Source: Zoogloea sp044344315
GTDB taxonomy: Bacteria > Pseudomonadota > Gammaproteobacteria > Burkholderiales > Rhodocyclaceae
DNA length: 64,000 nucleotides
Reading direction: 5' to 3'
NCBI RefSeq assembly: GCF_044344315.1
Contig: NZ_JBIJDC010000012.1
Coordinates: forward strand, 1 to 64,000
Shown here: positions 47,563-55,694 of the stretch, piece after piece
Position numbering within the stretch: the stretch's first letter is position 1
Layout: every line of letters starts with the position of its first letter
Notes under the pieces: model-generated
Told to the model about the DNA's origin: nothing
The model's input: the letters and a program-made list of their open reading frames with translations, nothing else
Databases searched by the model: none
Program-made: the position numbers and the translations under genes

Positions 47563-49773
47563 TCAGGAGGCTGCACTTGCCGTCGGTGGCGTGACGCCCG
47601 GAAGGCGGAACTCCTGCAGGATGCGGGTGGCTTCGTCCACATTTACCGGCCTTGAGAACAGGAAACCCTGCATCTCGTCACAGCCCAGGATCTCCAGGGC
47701 GTTCATCTGGTCGTCGCGCTCGACGCCCTCTGCAGCAAGCCGGATGTCGAAACCACGGGCGATGCCGGCAATGGCGCTGACGATGGGGTGGTCTTCGGTG
47801 GTCTTGATGTCCTTGACGAAACTCCGGTCGATCTTCAGGCGGGTCGCTCCACAGCGCTGCAGGTAGGCGAGGGACGAGTAGCCTGTGCCGAAATCGTCAA
47901 TGGCAATCCCGATACCGAGTTCCCGCAGGCTCTGCATGCGCAGGGACACCTTCTCGCTGTCCTCGAGGAGCAGTCTTTCGGTGATCTCCAGCTCGAGGCT
48001 GTGGGCCGGCAGGCCATGGCGGGTGAGCACACGGGATACGGTGTCGTCGAGATCGGCATGGTCGAAGTCCCGGGACGAGAGATTGGTGGACAGGCGCAGT
48101 TCCGGGTAGCGGTGACGCCAGGCTGACAGCTGCGCGCAGGCCGTGTCGAGGACCCAGCGGGTGATTTCGTGAATGATCCCAGCTTCTTCTGCCAACTGGA
48201 TGAAACGCGACGGTGCCACCACACCATGCACCGGATGGCGCCAGCGCACCAGGGCTTCCATGCCGGTGATGCCGCTGCGCGACAGGCTGATCAGGGGCTG
48301 GTAATGCACCTCCAGCTCATTGCGGGAGAGGGCCTGACGGAGCTCCTTCTCAAGGGACGTGCGTGCCCGGTAGGTGGCGTGCATGTCGGGCGAGAAGAAG
48401 CCGCAGGCATTGCCTCCATTACCTTTGACCTGATGCATGGCCACACTGGCGTGCTGGATCAGGTCTTCGGCGCTGTTGCCGTCTTCCGGGTGGAGGGCGA
48501 TGCCCATGCTGATGGTGGCGGTGAATTCGCCATCGGCAATCAGGAAGGGTGTGCGGAAGGCCTGCAGGACTTTTTCGGCGATGGCTTGGGCATCGAGCTT
48601 GGAGCCGATGTCGGGCAGCAGCACGACGAACTCGTCACTGCCGTGGCGGGTCAGGGTATCGCCCTTGCGCAGGCATTGGCGCAGGCGCAGGGCTACGGCA
48701 CGCAGTAGCGCATCGCCTTCTCCCTGGCTGTAGGTGTCGTTCACCAGCTTGAAGCGGTCCATGTCGATGAACAGCACGGCGATGTGGGTCTTGCGCCGCT
48801 TGGCTTGGGCAATGGAGAGATTCAGCCGGTCACGGAACAGATCGCGATTGGGTAGCTGCGTGAGCGGGTCGTGGTAGGTCTGATAGCCCCCTACCTGTTC
48901 GTTGGCCCGGTAGCCAGGCAGGCTGCGGGCTGCGCCGTAGGTGCCGGCGTAATATATGGGCGCGCGGGAGTCGTTGCGGTTGTAGATCCCCATGGCGTTG
49001 AGGACGATGGTGACCGGACCGTGTTCGTCATTCTCGCTGTCGCCAAAGGGATTGCGCGTCAGGCGGAGGGCCAGATTGCTGGTGGCTCTTGGGCCGGTGC
49101 GACGTTCGTTGAACGAGAAGCGGGCGCGCTCCAGATCCTCGGGATAGACGATTTCGGAGAAATGCTTGCCGAGGAGCGTGCTGCGGGGGTGGCCGAGCAG
49201 GGATTCGATGCGCTGGTTGAGGTAGCTGAAATGACCGTCAGCATCCAGGGTGTAGATCAGATCGAGGGAGTTTTCGACCAGGTAGCGGTGCATCTGCTCG
49301 GAGGATTCCAGACGCTGCCGCACCTGCCGATTGTTGCGTTCCTGCTGTCGTTTGGCGAGGACGGTGCTGACCGAGCGGCGCAGCTGCTCGGCACTGTAGG
49401 GCTTGAGGAGAAAGTCTGCGGCACCTCGGCGCAGTGCACCCACAGCCGCTTCCACGGACTGCTCGGCACTGATCATGATCACCGATTCGCGGCGGTCGTG
49501 GCTGAGCAGCCAGTCCATCACCGCCAGGCCCGAGGCGTCGGGCAGGCGGAAGTCGAGGACGATCAGGTCATAGGCGGTGGTGTGGAGGCGGGCCAGTGTT
49601 TCGGCTACCGATCCGCACTCTTCGATCAGCCGGTCATCGCCCTGAAGGAGCGCGGTGATGGAGCGTGCCAGGGACGGTTCATCGTCGATGACCAGGATGC
49701 GGACAAGAGCTTCGGCCGATGTGCGCCGACTCCCTTCCGGTGGGAAGGGCTGCCCTTTCCAGGGGATGAACAT
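47563..49773 (-). CDS. Response regulator REC-PAS-GGDEF-EAL
   Basis: About 736 residues. Receiver domain (about 22-140; ILVIDDEPSLA, Asp in IVLDFRLPD, Lys in FLLKPYS), PAS domain (about 160-290; SLDLIYTLDADGHFSYLNQ), GGDEF domain (about 315-470) with the signature RHGSDEF, second Gly replaced by Ser, and an EAL domain (about 480-725) with intact GMEALVRW, NLSSRDF, ELEITERL, DDFGTGYSS, KIDRSF, AEGVER and QGFLFSRP. The EAL half should be an active phosphodiesterase; the cyclase may be weak. ATG 49773 with GGGAG about 6 nt before it. Lies 57 bp downstream of the HDOD-histidine kinase on the same strand, so it is its probable phosphorylation target. Confidence 0.92.
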   Translation of the reverse strand: MFIPWKGQPFPPEGSRRTSAEALVRILVIDDEPSLARSITALLQGDDRLIEECGSVAETLARLHTTAYDLIVLDFRLPDASGLAVMDWLLSHDRRESVIMISAEQSVEAAVGALRRGAADFLLKPYSAEQLRRSVSTVLAKRQQERNNRQVRQRLESSEQMHRYLVENSLDLIYTLDADGHFSYLNQRIESLLGHPRSTLLGKHFSEIVYPEDLERARFSFNERRTGPRATSNLALRLTRNPFGDSENDEHGPVTIVLNAMGIYNRNDSRAPIYYAGTYGAARSLPGYRANEQVGGYQTYHDPLTQLPNRDLFRDRLNLSIAQAKRRKTHIAVLFIDMDRFKLVNDTYSQGEGDALLRAVALRLRQCLRKGDTLTRHGSDEFVVLLPDIGSKLDAQAIAEKVLQAFRTPFLIADGEFTATISMGIALHPEDGNSAEDLIQHASVAMHQVKGNGGNACGFFSPDMHATYRARTSLEKELRQALSRNELEVHYQPLISLSRSGITGMEALVRWRHPVHGVVAPSRFIQLAEEAGIIHEITRWVLDTACAQLSAWRHRYPELRLSTNLSSRDFDHADLDDTVSRVLTRHGLPAHSLELEITERLLLEDSEKVSLRMQSLRELGIGIAIDDFGTGYSSLAYLQRCGATRLKIDRSFVKDIKTTEDHPIVSAIAGIARGFDIRLAAEGVERDDQMNALEILGCDEMQGFLFSRPVNVDEATRILQEFRLPGVTPPTASAAS

Positions 49774-49830
49774 TATGGCTCCCTGACGTGGGTCTATTAT
49801 TTTGCACCGCAATCATGCACCAAATCATGC

Positions 49831-51930
49831 TCAGGCCGCCAGCGGCATGAAAATCTGGAACACAGTGCCAGAACCGAGCTGACTGCGACACAGGATGGTA
49901 CCGCCGTTGTTAGTGACCAAATCGCGAACCACCGGCAGGCCAACTCCGCCGCCGGGCTTGGTGCTGTTGCGGGCACCCCCGGCAAACAGGTTCTGGACGC
50001 GTTCCGGGGACATGCCGGGGCCGTTGTCCACCACCCGCACTTCCAGGCACGGACTGCCGTTGGCGTTGATGCCAGCCACCGCCGATACGGTGAGCTTGCC
50101 GCCCTCGGGGATCGCTTCTGCGGCGTTCTTGAAGAGGTTGAGGAGCACCTGCTTGAGGGCATCCGGCGGAATGGCTGCGGCCGGAAGGTTGGGCGAGGTG
50201 CGCAGTTCGAAGTGGATGCCACGGCGGGCGAACAGGGCTTCGCCATACAGGGCCCGCAGATCGTGGAGGATCTCGGCGACACCGCTGTGGGCCGGGCCCG
50301 TCGGGAGGATGCCGGTAAAGTCGCTGGTCTTGCGGATCAGTGCGCCAACCCGGTCCAGTTCGTCGCTGAGAAGATTGAGCTGCTCCTTGAGCGTGGCGTC
50401 TTCCACCTTCTCGTCGATGATGCCCAGGTAGGTCTTGATGACGGTCAGCGGGTTGCTGGCTTCGTGAGCGATGCGTCGGGCGTGGTCCACATAGCGGCGG
50501 CCGACGTTCTCCTCGATCTCGTGACGCAGGCGCTCTTCGGCATTGCGCTCGGAAATACGCAGTGTGGCGGCGTTGGTAAGGAGCTGGCGCAGGGTGTGTT
50601 CGATCTCCTCCCCCGCGTCCTCGGTGCTGGGGCAGGGAAAGACGGCAACGCCGGACTCGAATCCATTGCTCCAGGGCACGCACAGTAGTCCGTCGCTTTC
50701 CAGCCAGCGGGCGAGTTGCCAGTCGGCGGCACTACGACCGGGCGGACGGGGTGCGGCCTGAAAGCGGGTCTCTACGGCGTCCCGATAGGCTTCGGCTATG
50801 ACGCTGTTCTGATCATCGGCGGCGATTCGGATCTGGCTCAGGCCGGGGTGGGCGGGATTGGCCGCGCCGGTCAGCTCGTCGCTGTCCACCGCCTTGACAA
50901 AGAGTACGGGCGCGTCAAGACAGATCAGCAGCCGGGCGGCAAGACTGAAATCGGTCCATGCCGAGCAGCCCTTGCTGAAACTGCTGCGGGTAAAGGCGCC
51001 CAGCGCAGCCCGGGCAATGCCCGAATCGATCACCTCTGGCCCCTTGTTGTCGTTTCCGGTCGGGCTCCACGGGCGGCAGAACATCGTCGTTTCGACAGGG
51101 ATGCCGAGGGCGTTGGCTCGATCTTGAACAGTCCGCGTGGTATCGGCCAGCAGGCTGACCAGGATCGCGCCGTCGAGCTGGGTGAGGCGGCAGGCGGCTT
51201 CGAGGCTGAGCGGCGCCTGGTTGCCCCGGTAGGACGCCAGCTCTTCGGCGGCCGCGGCGATGCGCACCAGCGGATGGGCGCTTACCAGGCTGGCTGCATC
51301 GGCTTGATGCAGGGCAATGGCGTCGGCAACGCCCGTCGGCAGGCCGCAGCGAGCGGCCAGGCTGGAGGAAATCTCGGCGTGATCCTGACCGTAGCGCTCC
51401 CATTCACTTGCGCTGAGGGCACGCTCATCGGAAGTGTCGGCGAGGACCTGGAGGTAGTCGTCCGAGTATTCGGTCAGCCAAAGCAACCCGATGTCGTGGA
51501 GCAGGCCCGCGGCATAGGCTTCGTCCGGAGCGGGATAGCCGGTTTCGCGGGCAATATGGGCAGCCAGTTCGGCGACGAACTGGCTGTGCAGGCAGTGGTG
51601 GCGGTGGGAGCCCACGCTTGTCCGGCGTTGCGGCTGCTGCACGATGTGCCGCAGGGCCCACGCCTGCAGGAGTCCGGCTTCAGTGTTCTCTACTCTTTGC
51701 GTAATGGCTTCCAGCAGGGACGCAGCTTCACTCTTCGCAAGGGGGCTGGTTTGCAGCAACTCGAAGACCAGAACCGGGTCGAGCAAGATGATGCTGGCTG
51801 CATCCCTTGGGGCGGGGGTCCCGACAGAGAGGACCCGCAGGAGAGCTGTGGCGGTCTCGCGCAGGCCGGGAAGGCGCAAGGTTGGAACCGCAGCGGGACG
51901 TCGCAATTTGGAGATTCGGGTGGTTTGCAT
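49831..51930 (-). CDS. HDOD domain-histidine kinase fusion
   Basis: A 699-residue soluble protein. N-terminal HDOD/HD-like domain (about residues 20-290) with HSQFVAELAAHIARETG and AYAAGLLHDIGLLWLTEY, where HD and surrounding His residues are kept, unlike many HDOD proteins. A GAF-like middle part (about 300-470) leads to a HisKA-type helix with phosphoacceptor RRIAHEASNPLTVIKTYL and a HATPase_c domain (NLFKNAAEAIP; DNGPGMSP; GGGVGLPVV). No transmembrane segment, so it senses an internal signal. Upstream of the REC-PAS-GGDEF-EAL gene in the same orientation; together they would couple an HDOD input to c-di-GMP turnover (inference). Confidence 0.88.
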   Translation of the reverse strand: MQTTRISKLRRPAAVPTLRLPGLRETATALLRVLSVGTPAPRDAASIILLDPVLVFELLQTSPLAKSEAASLLEAITQRVENTEAGLLQAWALRHIVQQPQRRTSVGSHRHHCLHSQFVAELAAHIARETGYPAPDEAYAAGLLHDIGLLWLTEYSDDYLQVLADTSDERALSASEWERYGQDHAEISSSLAARCGLPTGVADAIALHQADAASLVSAHPLVRIAAAAEELASYRGNQAPLSLEAACRLTQLDGAILVSLLADTTRTVQDRANALGIPVETTMFCRPWSPTGNDNKGPEVIDSGIARAALGAFTRSSFSKGCSAWTDFSLAARLLICLDAPVLFVKAVDSDELTGAANPAHPGLSQIRIAADDQNSVIAEAYRDAVETRFQAAPRPPGRSAADWQLARWLESDGLLCVPWSNGFESGVAVFPCPSTEDAGEEIEHTLRQLLTNAATLRISERNAEERLRHEIEENVGRRYVDHARRIAHEASNPLTVIKTYLGIIDEKVEDATLKEQLNLLSDELDRVGALIRKTSDFTGILPTGPAHSGVAEILHDLRALYGEALFARRGIHFELRTSPNLPAAAIPPDALKQVLLNLFKNAAEAIPEGGKLTVSAVAGINANGSPCLEVRVVDNGPGMSPERVQNLFAGGARNSTKPGGGVGLPVVRDLVTNNGGTILCRSQLGSGTVFQIFMPLAA

Positions 51931-51984
51931 GAACGAAGCACATTTTTCGCAGATTTTGTGCTTTCGATTCTAACCGTGCCCCCC

Positions 51985-52003
51985 ATGTCACCAACTGTGA
52001 CAT
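51985..52003. promoter_or_regulatory. Palindrome in the upstream region of the HDOD-kinase gene
   Basis: ATGTCAC (51985-51991), CAACT, GTGACAT (51997-52003): perfect 7-bp inverted repeat 55 bp upstream of the kinase start codon at 51930 (minus strand). Spacing and symmetry suit a dimeric regulator. No obvious regulator gene next to it. Confidence 0.45.
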
Positions 52004-52117
52004 AAGTTTGCCGAAACCATGTGTCCGGGGCCCGAACGTGACTCAGTTCGCAACCGAGAGCATGGTTTTCAGGGGGCAATAAACCCTCTGGCGTGGCCTG
52101 CCGTGGAGGTGAAGAGC

Positions 52118-53257
52118 TCAGCCGAACTGAAGGCTGTCGGCGAAAGCCAGCGCTTCGAGGTGAGCGCGATTGACCTGTTCGCACGAAATGTGGAGGTCTT
52201 TGGCGAGGGCCGCAAGGTTCTTGTCATCAAAGCTTTCGAGTGCCCGGGCCAGCTTGAGGAAGGGCGCGTACACACCTTCTCCGGTGAGCAGGGCATCGGC
52301 GATGGGGGCCGGAAGGTGCATCTCTTCGAGGGCCGATTGCAGGCTGGCGCCGAGGAGCAGGTGGAGCATGGAGAAGGCGCCTGTAATGAACAGGTTGTCC
52401 AGCTCGCCTTTCTCGAAAAAGGCGGTGCCGATCTTTTCCATGAAGCGTCCGCGGGCAATCGCGGTTTGCATCAGAGCCGGTGCTGCAGGATCGCGACTGG
52501 CCGATACAAGAAGCACCGAAAGCCACTTATTGAGCTTTTCGTAACCAAGGATGGTCACTGCGTGGCGGAAGGACTGGATCTCGCACATCAGTCCAAAACC
52601 GGCGGAATTGATATATCTGAGCAGTTTGTAAGAAAGTGCCACGTCCTGTTTGAGGACGGTCTCGATTTCCTTTACTTCAGCGTTTCTGCGCACCAGGTTC
52701 ATCAGCCGCACGATCTGGGCGTGGGAGGGCGCGAGCTTGCCATTGCTAGTGACGCCCCGCAGGAAGAACCAGCCTGAGGCGCCGTCATAGCCCTGGATGA
52801 TGGCGTCGCGGAACTCGGGGACATCCGACAGGCCCCAGGCCAGGGCCAGACCCGGTGGATCGGCGGGGAGATTCTGGCGCTTGGCGTCGATGATCACGAA
52901 GCGCCACGGCACGTTGGGCGGTAGCACCGTGTCGTGCTGGTACCAGGTGAGGTTGAGGCTGATGTCGGCCGCCTGGAGTTGGGGGATCAGCGACAGGGTC
53001 AGGGGGTGGGCGATGGACTGGACGGGAATCTCGACCATGGCGTTGGCCGGGGCGATCCAGTTGAGCAGATCCGGGGTGGGCACCAGCTTGTAGAGGCTGA
53101 CGAAGACCGGATGGGTCGACGGCCACACGTCGGAGAGGCCGTCGAGGGCCTCTACCGCCTGGGAAACCGAGGCAGCATGGACGATCAGCCGGTTGGCGGT
53201 GATCTTGTGCTGTTTGTTGATGACCGGTTCGCGGGTGATCAGGACGGCATTGCTCAT
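52118..53257 (-). CDS. EAL-HDOD domain protein (YuxH/CdgJ-like)
   Basis: 379 residues. The N-terminal half (about 1-165) is a degenerate EAL fold (starting LITREPVINKQHKITANRL; GWFFLRGVTSN near its end) without the EAL, DDFG or other metal-binding motifs, so it is not expected to hydrolyse c-di-GMP. The C-terminal half (about 175-375) is an HDOD domain (VLKQDVALSYKLLRYINSAGFG; SFRHAVTILGYEKLNKWLSVLL). Proteins of this plan, such as Vibrio CdgJ, affect motility without enzymatic activity. It follows the reductase gene after 24 bp on the same strand and is probably co-transcribed. Confidence 0.9.
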   Translation of the reverse strand: MSNAVLITREPVINKQHKITANRLIVHAASVSQAVEALDGLSDVWPSTHPVFVSLYKLVPTPDLLNWIAPANAMVEIPVQSIAHPLTLSLIPQLQAADISLNLTWYQHDTVLPPNVPWRFVIIDAKRQNLPADPPGLALAWGLSDVPEFRDAIIQGYDGASGWFFLRGVTSNGKLAPSHAQIVRLMNLVRRNAEVKEIETVLKQDVALSYKLLRYINSAGFGLMCEIQSFRHAVTILGYEKLNKWLSVLLVSASRDPAAPALMQTAIARGRFMEKIGTAFFEKGELDNLFITGAFSMLHLLLGASLQSALEEMHLPAPIADALLTGEGVYAPFLKLARALESFDDKNLAALAKDLHISCEQVNRAHLEALAFADSLQFG

Positions 53258-53281
53258 GGGCGCAGGGTTCCGGTGCGGAGC

Positions 53282-54310
53282 TCAGGCGGCTCCAGCGTCA
53301 TTCGAGTAGCTGAAGGCGTCAGCGAAGAAGGCCTCGGGCGGCAGGCCACAGTGCCCGGTGAGGTCGGTCCGGGCCGCGTCGATCATGGCCGGCGAGCCGC
53401 AGGCATACACTTCGTGGCCGGACATGTCGGGCAGATCTGCCATCAGGGCATGGTGGGCGAAACCGCTGCGGCCCGTCCAGGCGTCGCCGGCAGGGGCGTC
53501 AGAGAGCACCGGCACAAAACGGAAACCGGGCAGGCGGGCCTCCCAGTCGCGGGCGATGTCGAACTGGTACAGGCCGGCCAGATCACGGCTGCCCCAGTAG
53601 AGGGTCATGGGGCGCTTCAGGCCGGTGGCAATGGCGTTCTCGACGATGCTCTTGATCGGCGCAAAGCCGGTGCCACCTGCCAGCAGAACGACCGGCCGGG
53701 TGGAGTCTTCGCGCAGGCGGAAACTGCCCAGGGGGCCTTCAAAGCGCAGGATGTCCTTTTCCTTGAGCTTCTCAAAGACGTGAGTGGTGAAGCGCCCGCC
53801 GGGAACCAGGCGGATGTGCAGCTCAAGGTAGTCGGCGCCGGTGGGAGCGTTGGCGATGGAGAAGCTGCGGCGCTTGCCATCGGCGAGGAGAAAGTCGATG
53901 TACTGACCGGCCACGAACTGGAACTTCTCGCTGGCGGGGAGCTTGATTTCGAGGACGATCACGTCGGCGCCAATGCGCGTCAGCTTCTGCACACGACAGG
54001 GCAGCTTCTTGACCGGAATGTCTCCGGCGCGGCTGACCTGGCGGACTTCGACGACCAGGTCGGAGCGTGGCGAGGCACAGCACAGCAGGGCCATGCCGGC
54101 ATCACGGTCGGCCGTGGTGAGGGTCGATTCGGAATAGCGCCCCTGTTCCACCTGGCCTGACACGATCTTGCTCTTGCAGACGCCGCAGGCACCGTCGCGG
54201 CAGCTGTAGGGGAGGAGCAGACCCGCGGCCAGGGCGGAGGCGAGAACGGTTTCTTCACTGCCGGCTTCAAAATGGAGGCCGCTGGGTTGGAGGGTGACCT
54301 GGAACGACAT
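53282..54310 (-). CDS. 2Fe-2S ferredoxin-NAD(P)H reductase (annotated as CDP-6-deoxy-glucoseen reductase type)
   Basis: 342 residues: plant-type 2Fe-2S domain (about 1-92) with the cluster motif CRDGACGVCKSKIVSG and a distal Cys in LLCCASP, an FAD-binding barrel (about 100-200; RSFSIANAP, GGRFTTHVF) and an NAD-binding domain (LLAGGTGFAPIKSI, YWGSRDLAGLY, VYACGSPAMI). It moves electrons from NAD(P)H through FAD to the cluster and an unknown acceptor. In betaproteobacteria this gene is often named for CDP-6-deoxy-L-threo-D-glycero-4-hexulose-3-dehydrase reductase, but no deoxysugar genes are present here, so that name is doubtful. Divergent from the epimerase gene across only 27 bp. Confidence 0.88.
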   Translation of the reverse strand: MSFQVTLQPSGLHFEAGSEETVLASALAAGLLLPYSCRDGACGVCKSKIVSGQVEQGRYSESTLTTADRDAGMALLCCASPRSDLVVEVRQVSRAGDIPVKKLPCRVQKLTRIGADVIVLEIKLPASEKFQFVAGQYIDFLLADGKRRSFSIANAPTGADYLELHIRLVPGGRFTTHVFEKLKEKDILRFEGPLGSFRLREDSTRPVVLLAGGTGFAPIKSIVENAIATGLKRPMTLYWGSRDLAGLYQFDIARDWEARLPGFRFVPVLSDAPAGDAWTGRSGFAHHALMADLPDMSGHEVYACGSPAMIDAARTDLTGHCGLPPEAFFADAFSYSNDAGAA

Positions 54311-54337
54311 GGTGGGTGGCCGTGAGATAATCGAAAG

Positions 54338-55234
54338 ATGAAACGTCGAAAAATGAAGCAGGTGCTGATTGTAGGCAGTGGCGACGTGGCCCGCCGGATC
54401 ATTCCCTGGCTGGCTGCGCGCTTTCGCGTGATGGCGGTGACGAGGCGCGCCGAGGAGTGCGTCGCGCTGCGTGCGCTGGGGGCCACGCCCCTTGTCGCCG
54501 ACCTCGATCTGCCCGACACCCTGCACCGCCTCGCCGGCATTGCCGACTACGTGCTGCACTGTGCGCCGCCGCCCGCTCAGGGCCTTGATGACCCGCGCAC
54601 CCGGCGCCTTCTGGCAGCCCTGACGCGTCGCGGGAGTCTACCACGACGGATAAGCTACATAAGTACCACCGGTGTCTACGGCGACTGCGCCGGAGCCTGG
54701 CTGGACGAGACGCGGCCGCTGCGTCCGGACTCGGCCCGGGCAGGGCGGCGGGTGGCGGCGGAGGCGCATCTGCGCGGCTTCGGCATGCGTACCGGCTGTC
54801 GCGTCAGCATCCTGCGGGCACCGGGGATCTACGATACGGAGGCCCGCCTTCCGCGGGCCCGCCTGCGCAAGGGGGATCCCGTCCTGGTGGCCGAGGACGA
54901 CGTGTTCACCAATCACATCCATGCCGACGACCTGGCGCGCCTGTCGGCCCTGGCCCTGTTCCGTGGCCGGCCCAATCGGGCCTATAACGCCAGCGACGAC
55001 AGCACGATGCGCATGGGGGATTACTTTGATCTGGTGGCCGACGCCTGCGGTCTGCCCCGGGCACCCCGCCTGCCGCGGGCCGAGCTGGCGGGCCGCCTTT
55101 CTGCGATGACCCTGTCCTTCATGTCCGAGTCGCGGCGCCTGATGAATGGCCGCATCAAGCGGGAACTCCGTGTCCGGCTGCGCTATCCGACCGTGGCCGA
55201 CGCCCTTGCGACCATGCCGCCCACCGCTTCCTGA
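54338..55234 (+). CDS. NAD-dependent epimerase/SDR (YeeZ-like)
   Basis: 298 residues; an extended SDR with the N-terminal nucleotide-binding motif VLIVGSGDVARRI (atypical GxGDxA variant of GxxGxxG), ISTTGVYGDCAGAWLDE near the active site, and VFTNHIHADDLARL in the C-terminal part, as in the YeeZ group. The substrate is unknown. Start at 54338 or at the in-frame ATG 54353; no Shine-Dalgarno for either. A GATAAT hexamer at 54326-54331 would place the transcription start on or next to the start codon. Followed after 22 bp by hemJ. Confidence 0.85.
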   Translation: MKRRKMKQVLIVGSGDVARRIIPWLAARFRVMAVTRRAEECVALRALGATPLVADLDLPDTLHRLAGIADYVLHCAPPPAQGLDDPRTRRLLAALTRRGSLPRRISYISTTGVYGDCAGAWLDETRPLRPDSARAGRRVAAEAHLRGFGMRTGCRVSILRAPGIYDTEARLPRARLRKGDPVLVAEDDVFTNHIHADDLARLSALALFRGRPNRAYNASDDSTMRMGDYFDLVADACGLPRAPRLPRAELAGRLSAMTLSFMSESRRLMNGRIKRELRVRLRYPTVADALATMPPTAS

Positions 55235-55256
55235 AACCTGAATCGAGTCCGACACC

Positions 55257-55673
55257 ATGCTTTACCTCAGTATCAAGGCCCTGCACATCATCTTTGTCAC
55301 CAGCTGGTTTGCCGGCCTGTTCTATCTGCCTCGCCTTTTCGTCAATCACGCCATGGTCACCGACACCGCTACCCTGGAACGCCTGGCCCTGATGGAGCAC
55401 AAACTTTATCGTTTCATGACGCCCCTGGGCATTCTGGCCGTTGCCCTGGGCATGTGGCTGTGGTTCGGCTTTGACCTGAGCGGTGGCTGGCTGCATGCCA
55501 AGACCGCACTGGTGACTTTGCTGATCGTCTACCACCTGTACTGCGGCCGCCTGATGCGTGCCTTTGCCGAGGGGCGCAATACCCGCAGCCATGTCTGGTA
55601 CCGCTTCTTCAATGAAGTGCCCGTGCTGGTGCTGTTTGTGGTGGTCTTCCTTGTGGTGCTGAAGCCTTTCTGA
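55257..55673 (+). CDS. hemJ: Protoporphyrinogen IX oxidase HemJ
   Basis: 138 residues and four predicted transmembrane helices, as in the HemJ (UPF0093) family, which converts protoporphyrinogen IX to protoporphyrin IX in haem synthesis. Conserved features: His10 in KALHIIFVTSWFAGLFYLPR, WLHAKTALV with Lys82, and the C-terminal FNEVPVLVLF motif. Small gap (22 bp) after the epimerase gene and 21 bp before the methyltransferase gene suggests an operon. No hemG or hemY is in the window, so this could be the cell's oxidase. Confidence 0.92.
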   Translation: MLYLSIKALHIIFVTSWFAGLFYLPRLFVNHAMVTDTATLERLALMEHKLYRFMTPLGILAVALGMWLWFGFDLSGGWLHAKTALVTLLIVYHLYCGRLMRAFAEGRNTRSHVWYRFFNEVPVLVLFVVVFLVVLKPF

Positions 55674-55694
55674 TCCTTTATCCGGACGCCTGCC

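Noticed and set aside
53282..54310. Deoxysugar (CDP-ascarylose-type) biosynthesis cluster
   Set aside because: Only the reductase resembles that pathway; no dehydratase, nucleotidyltransferase or glycosyltransferase genes are near.
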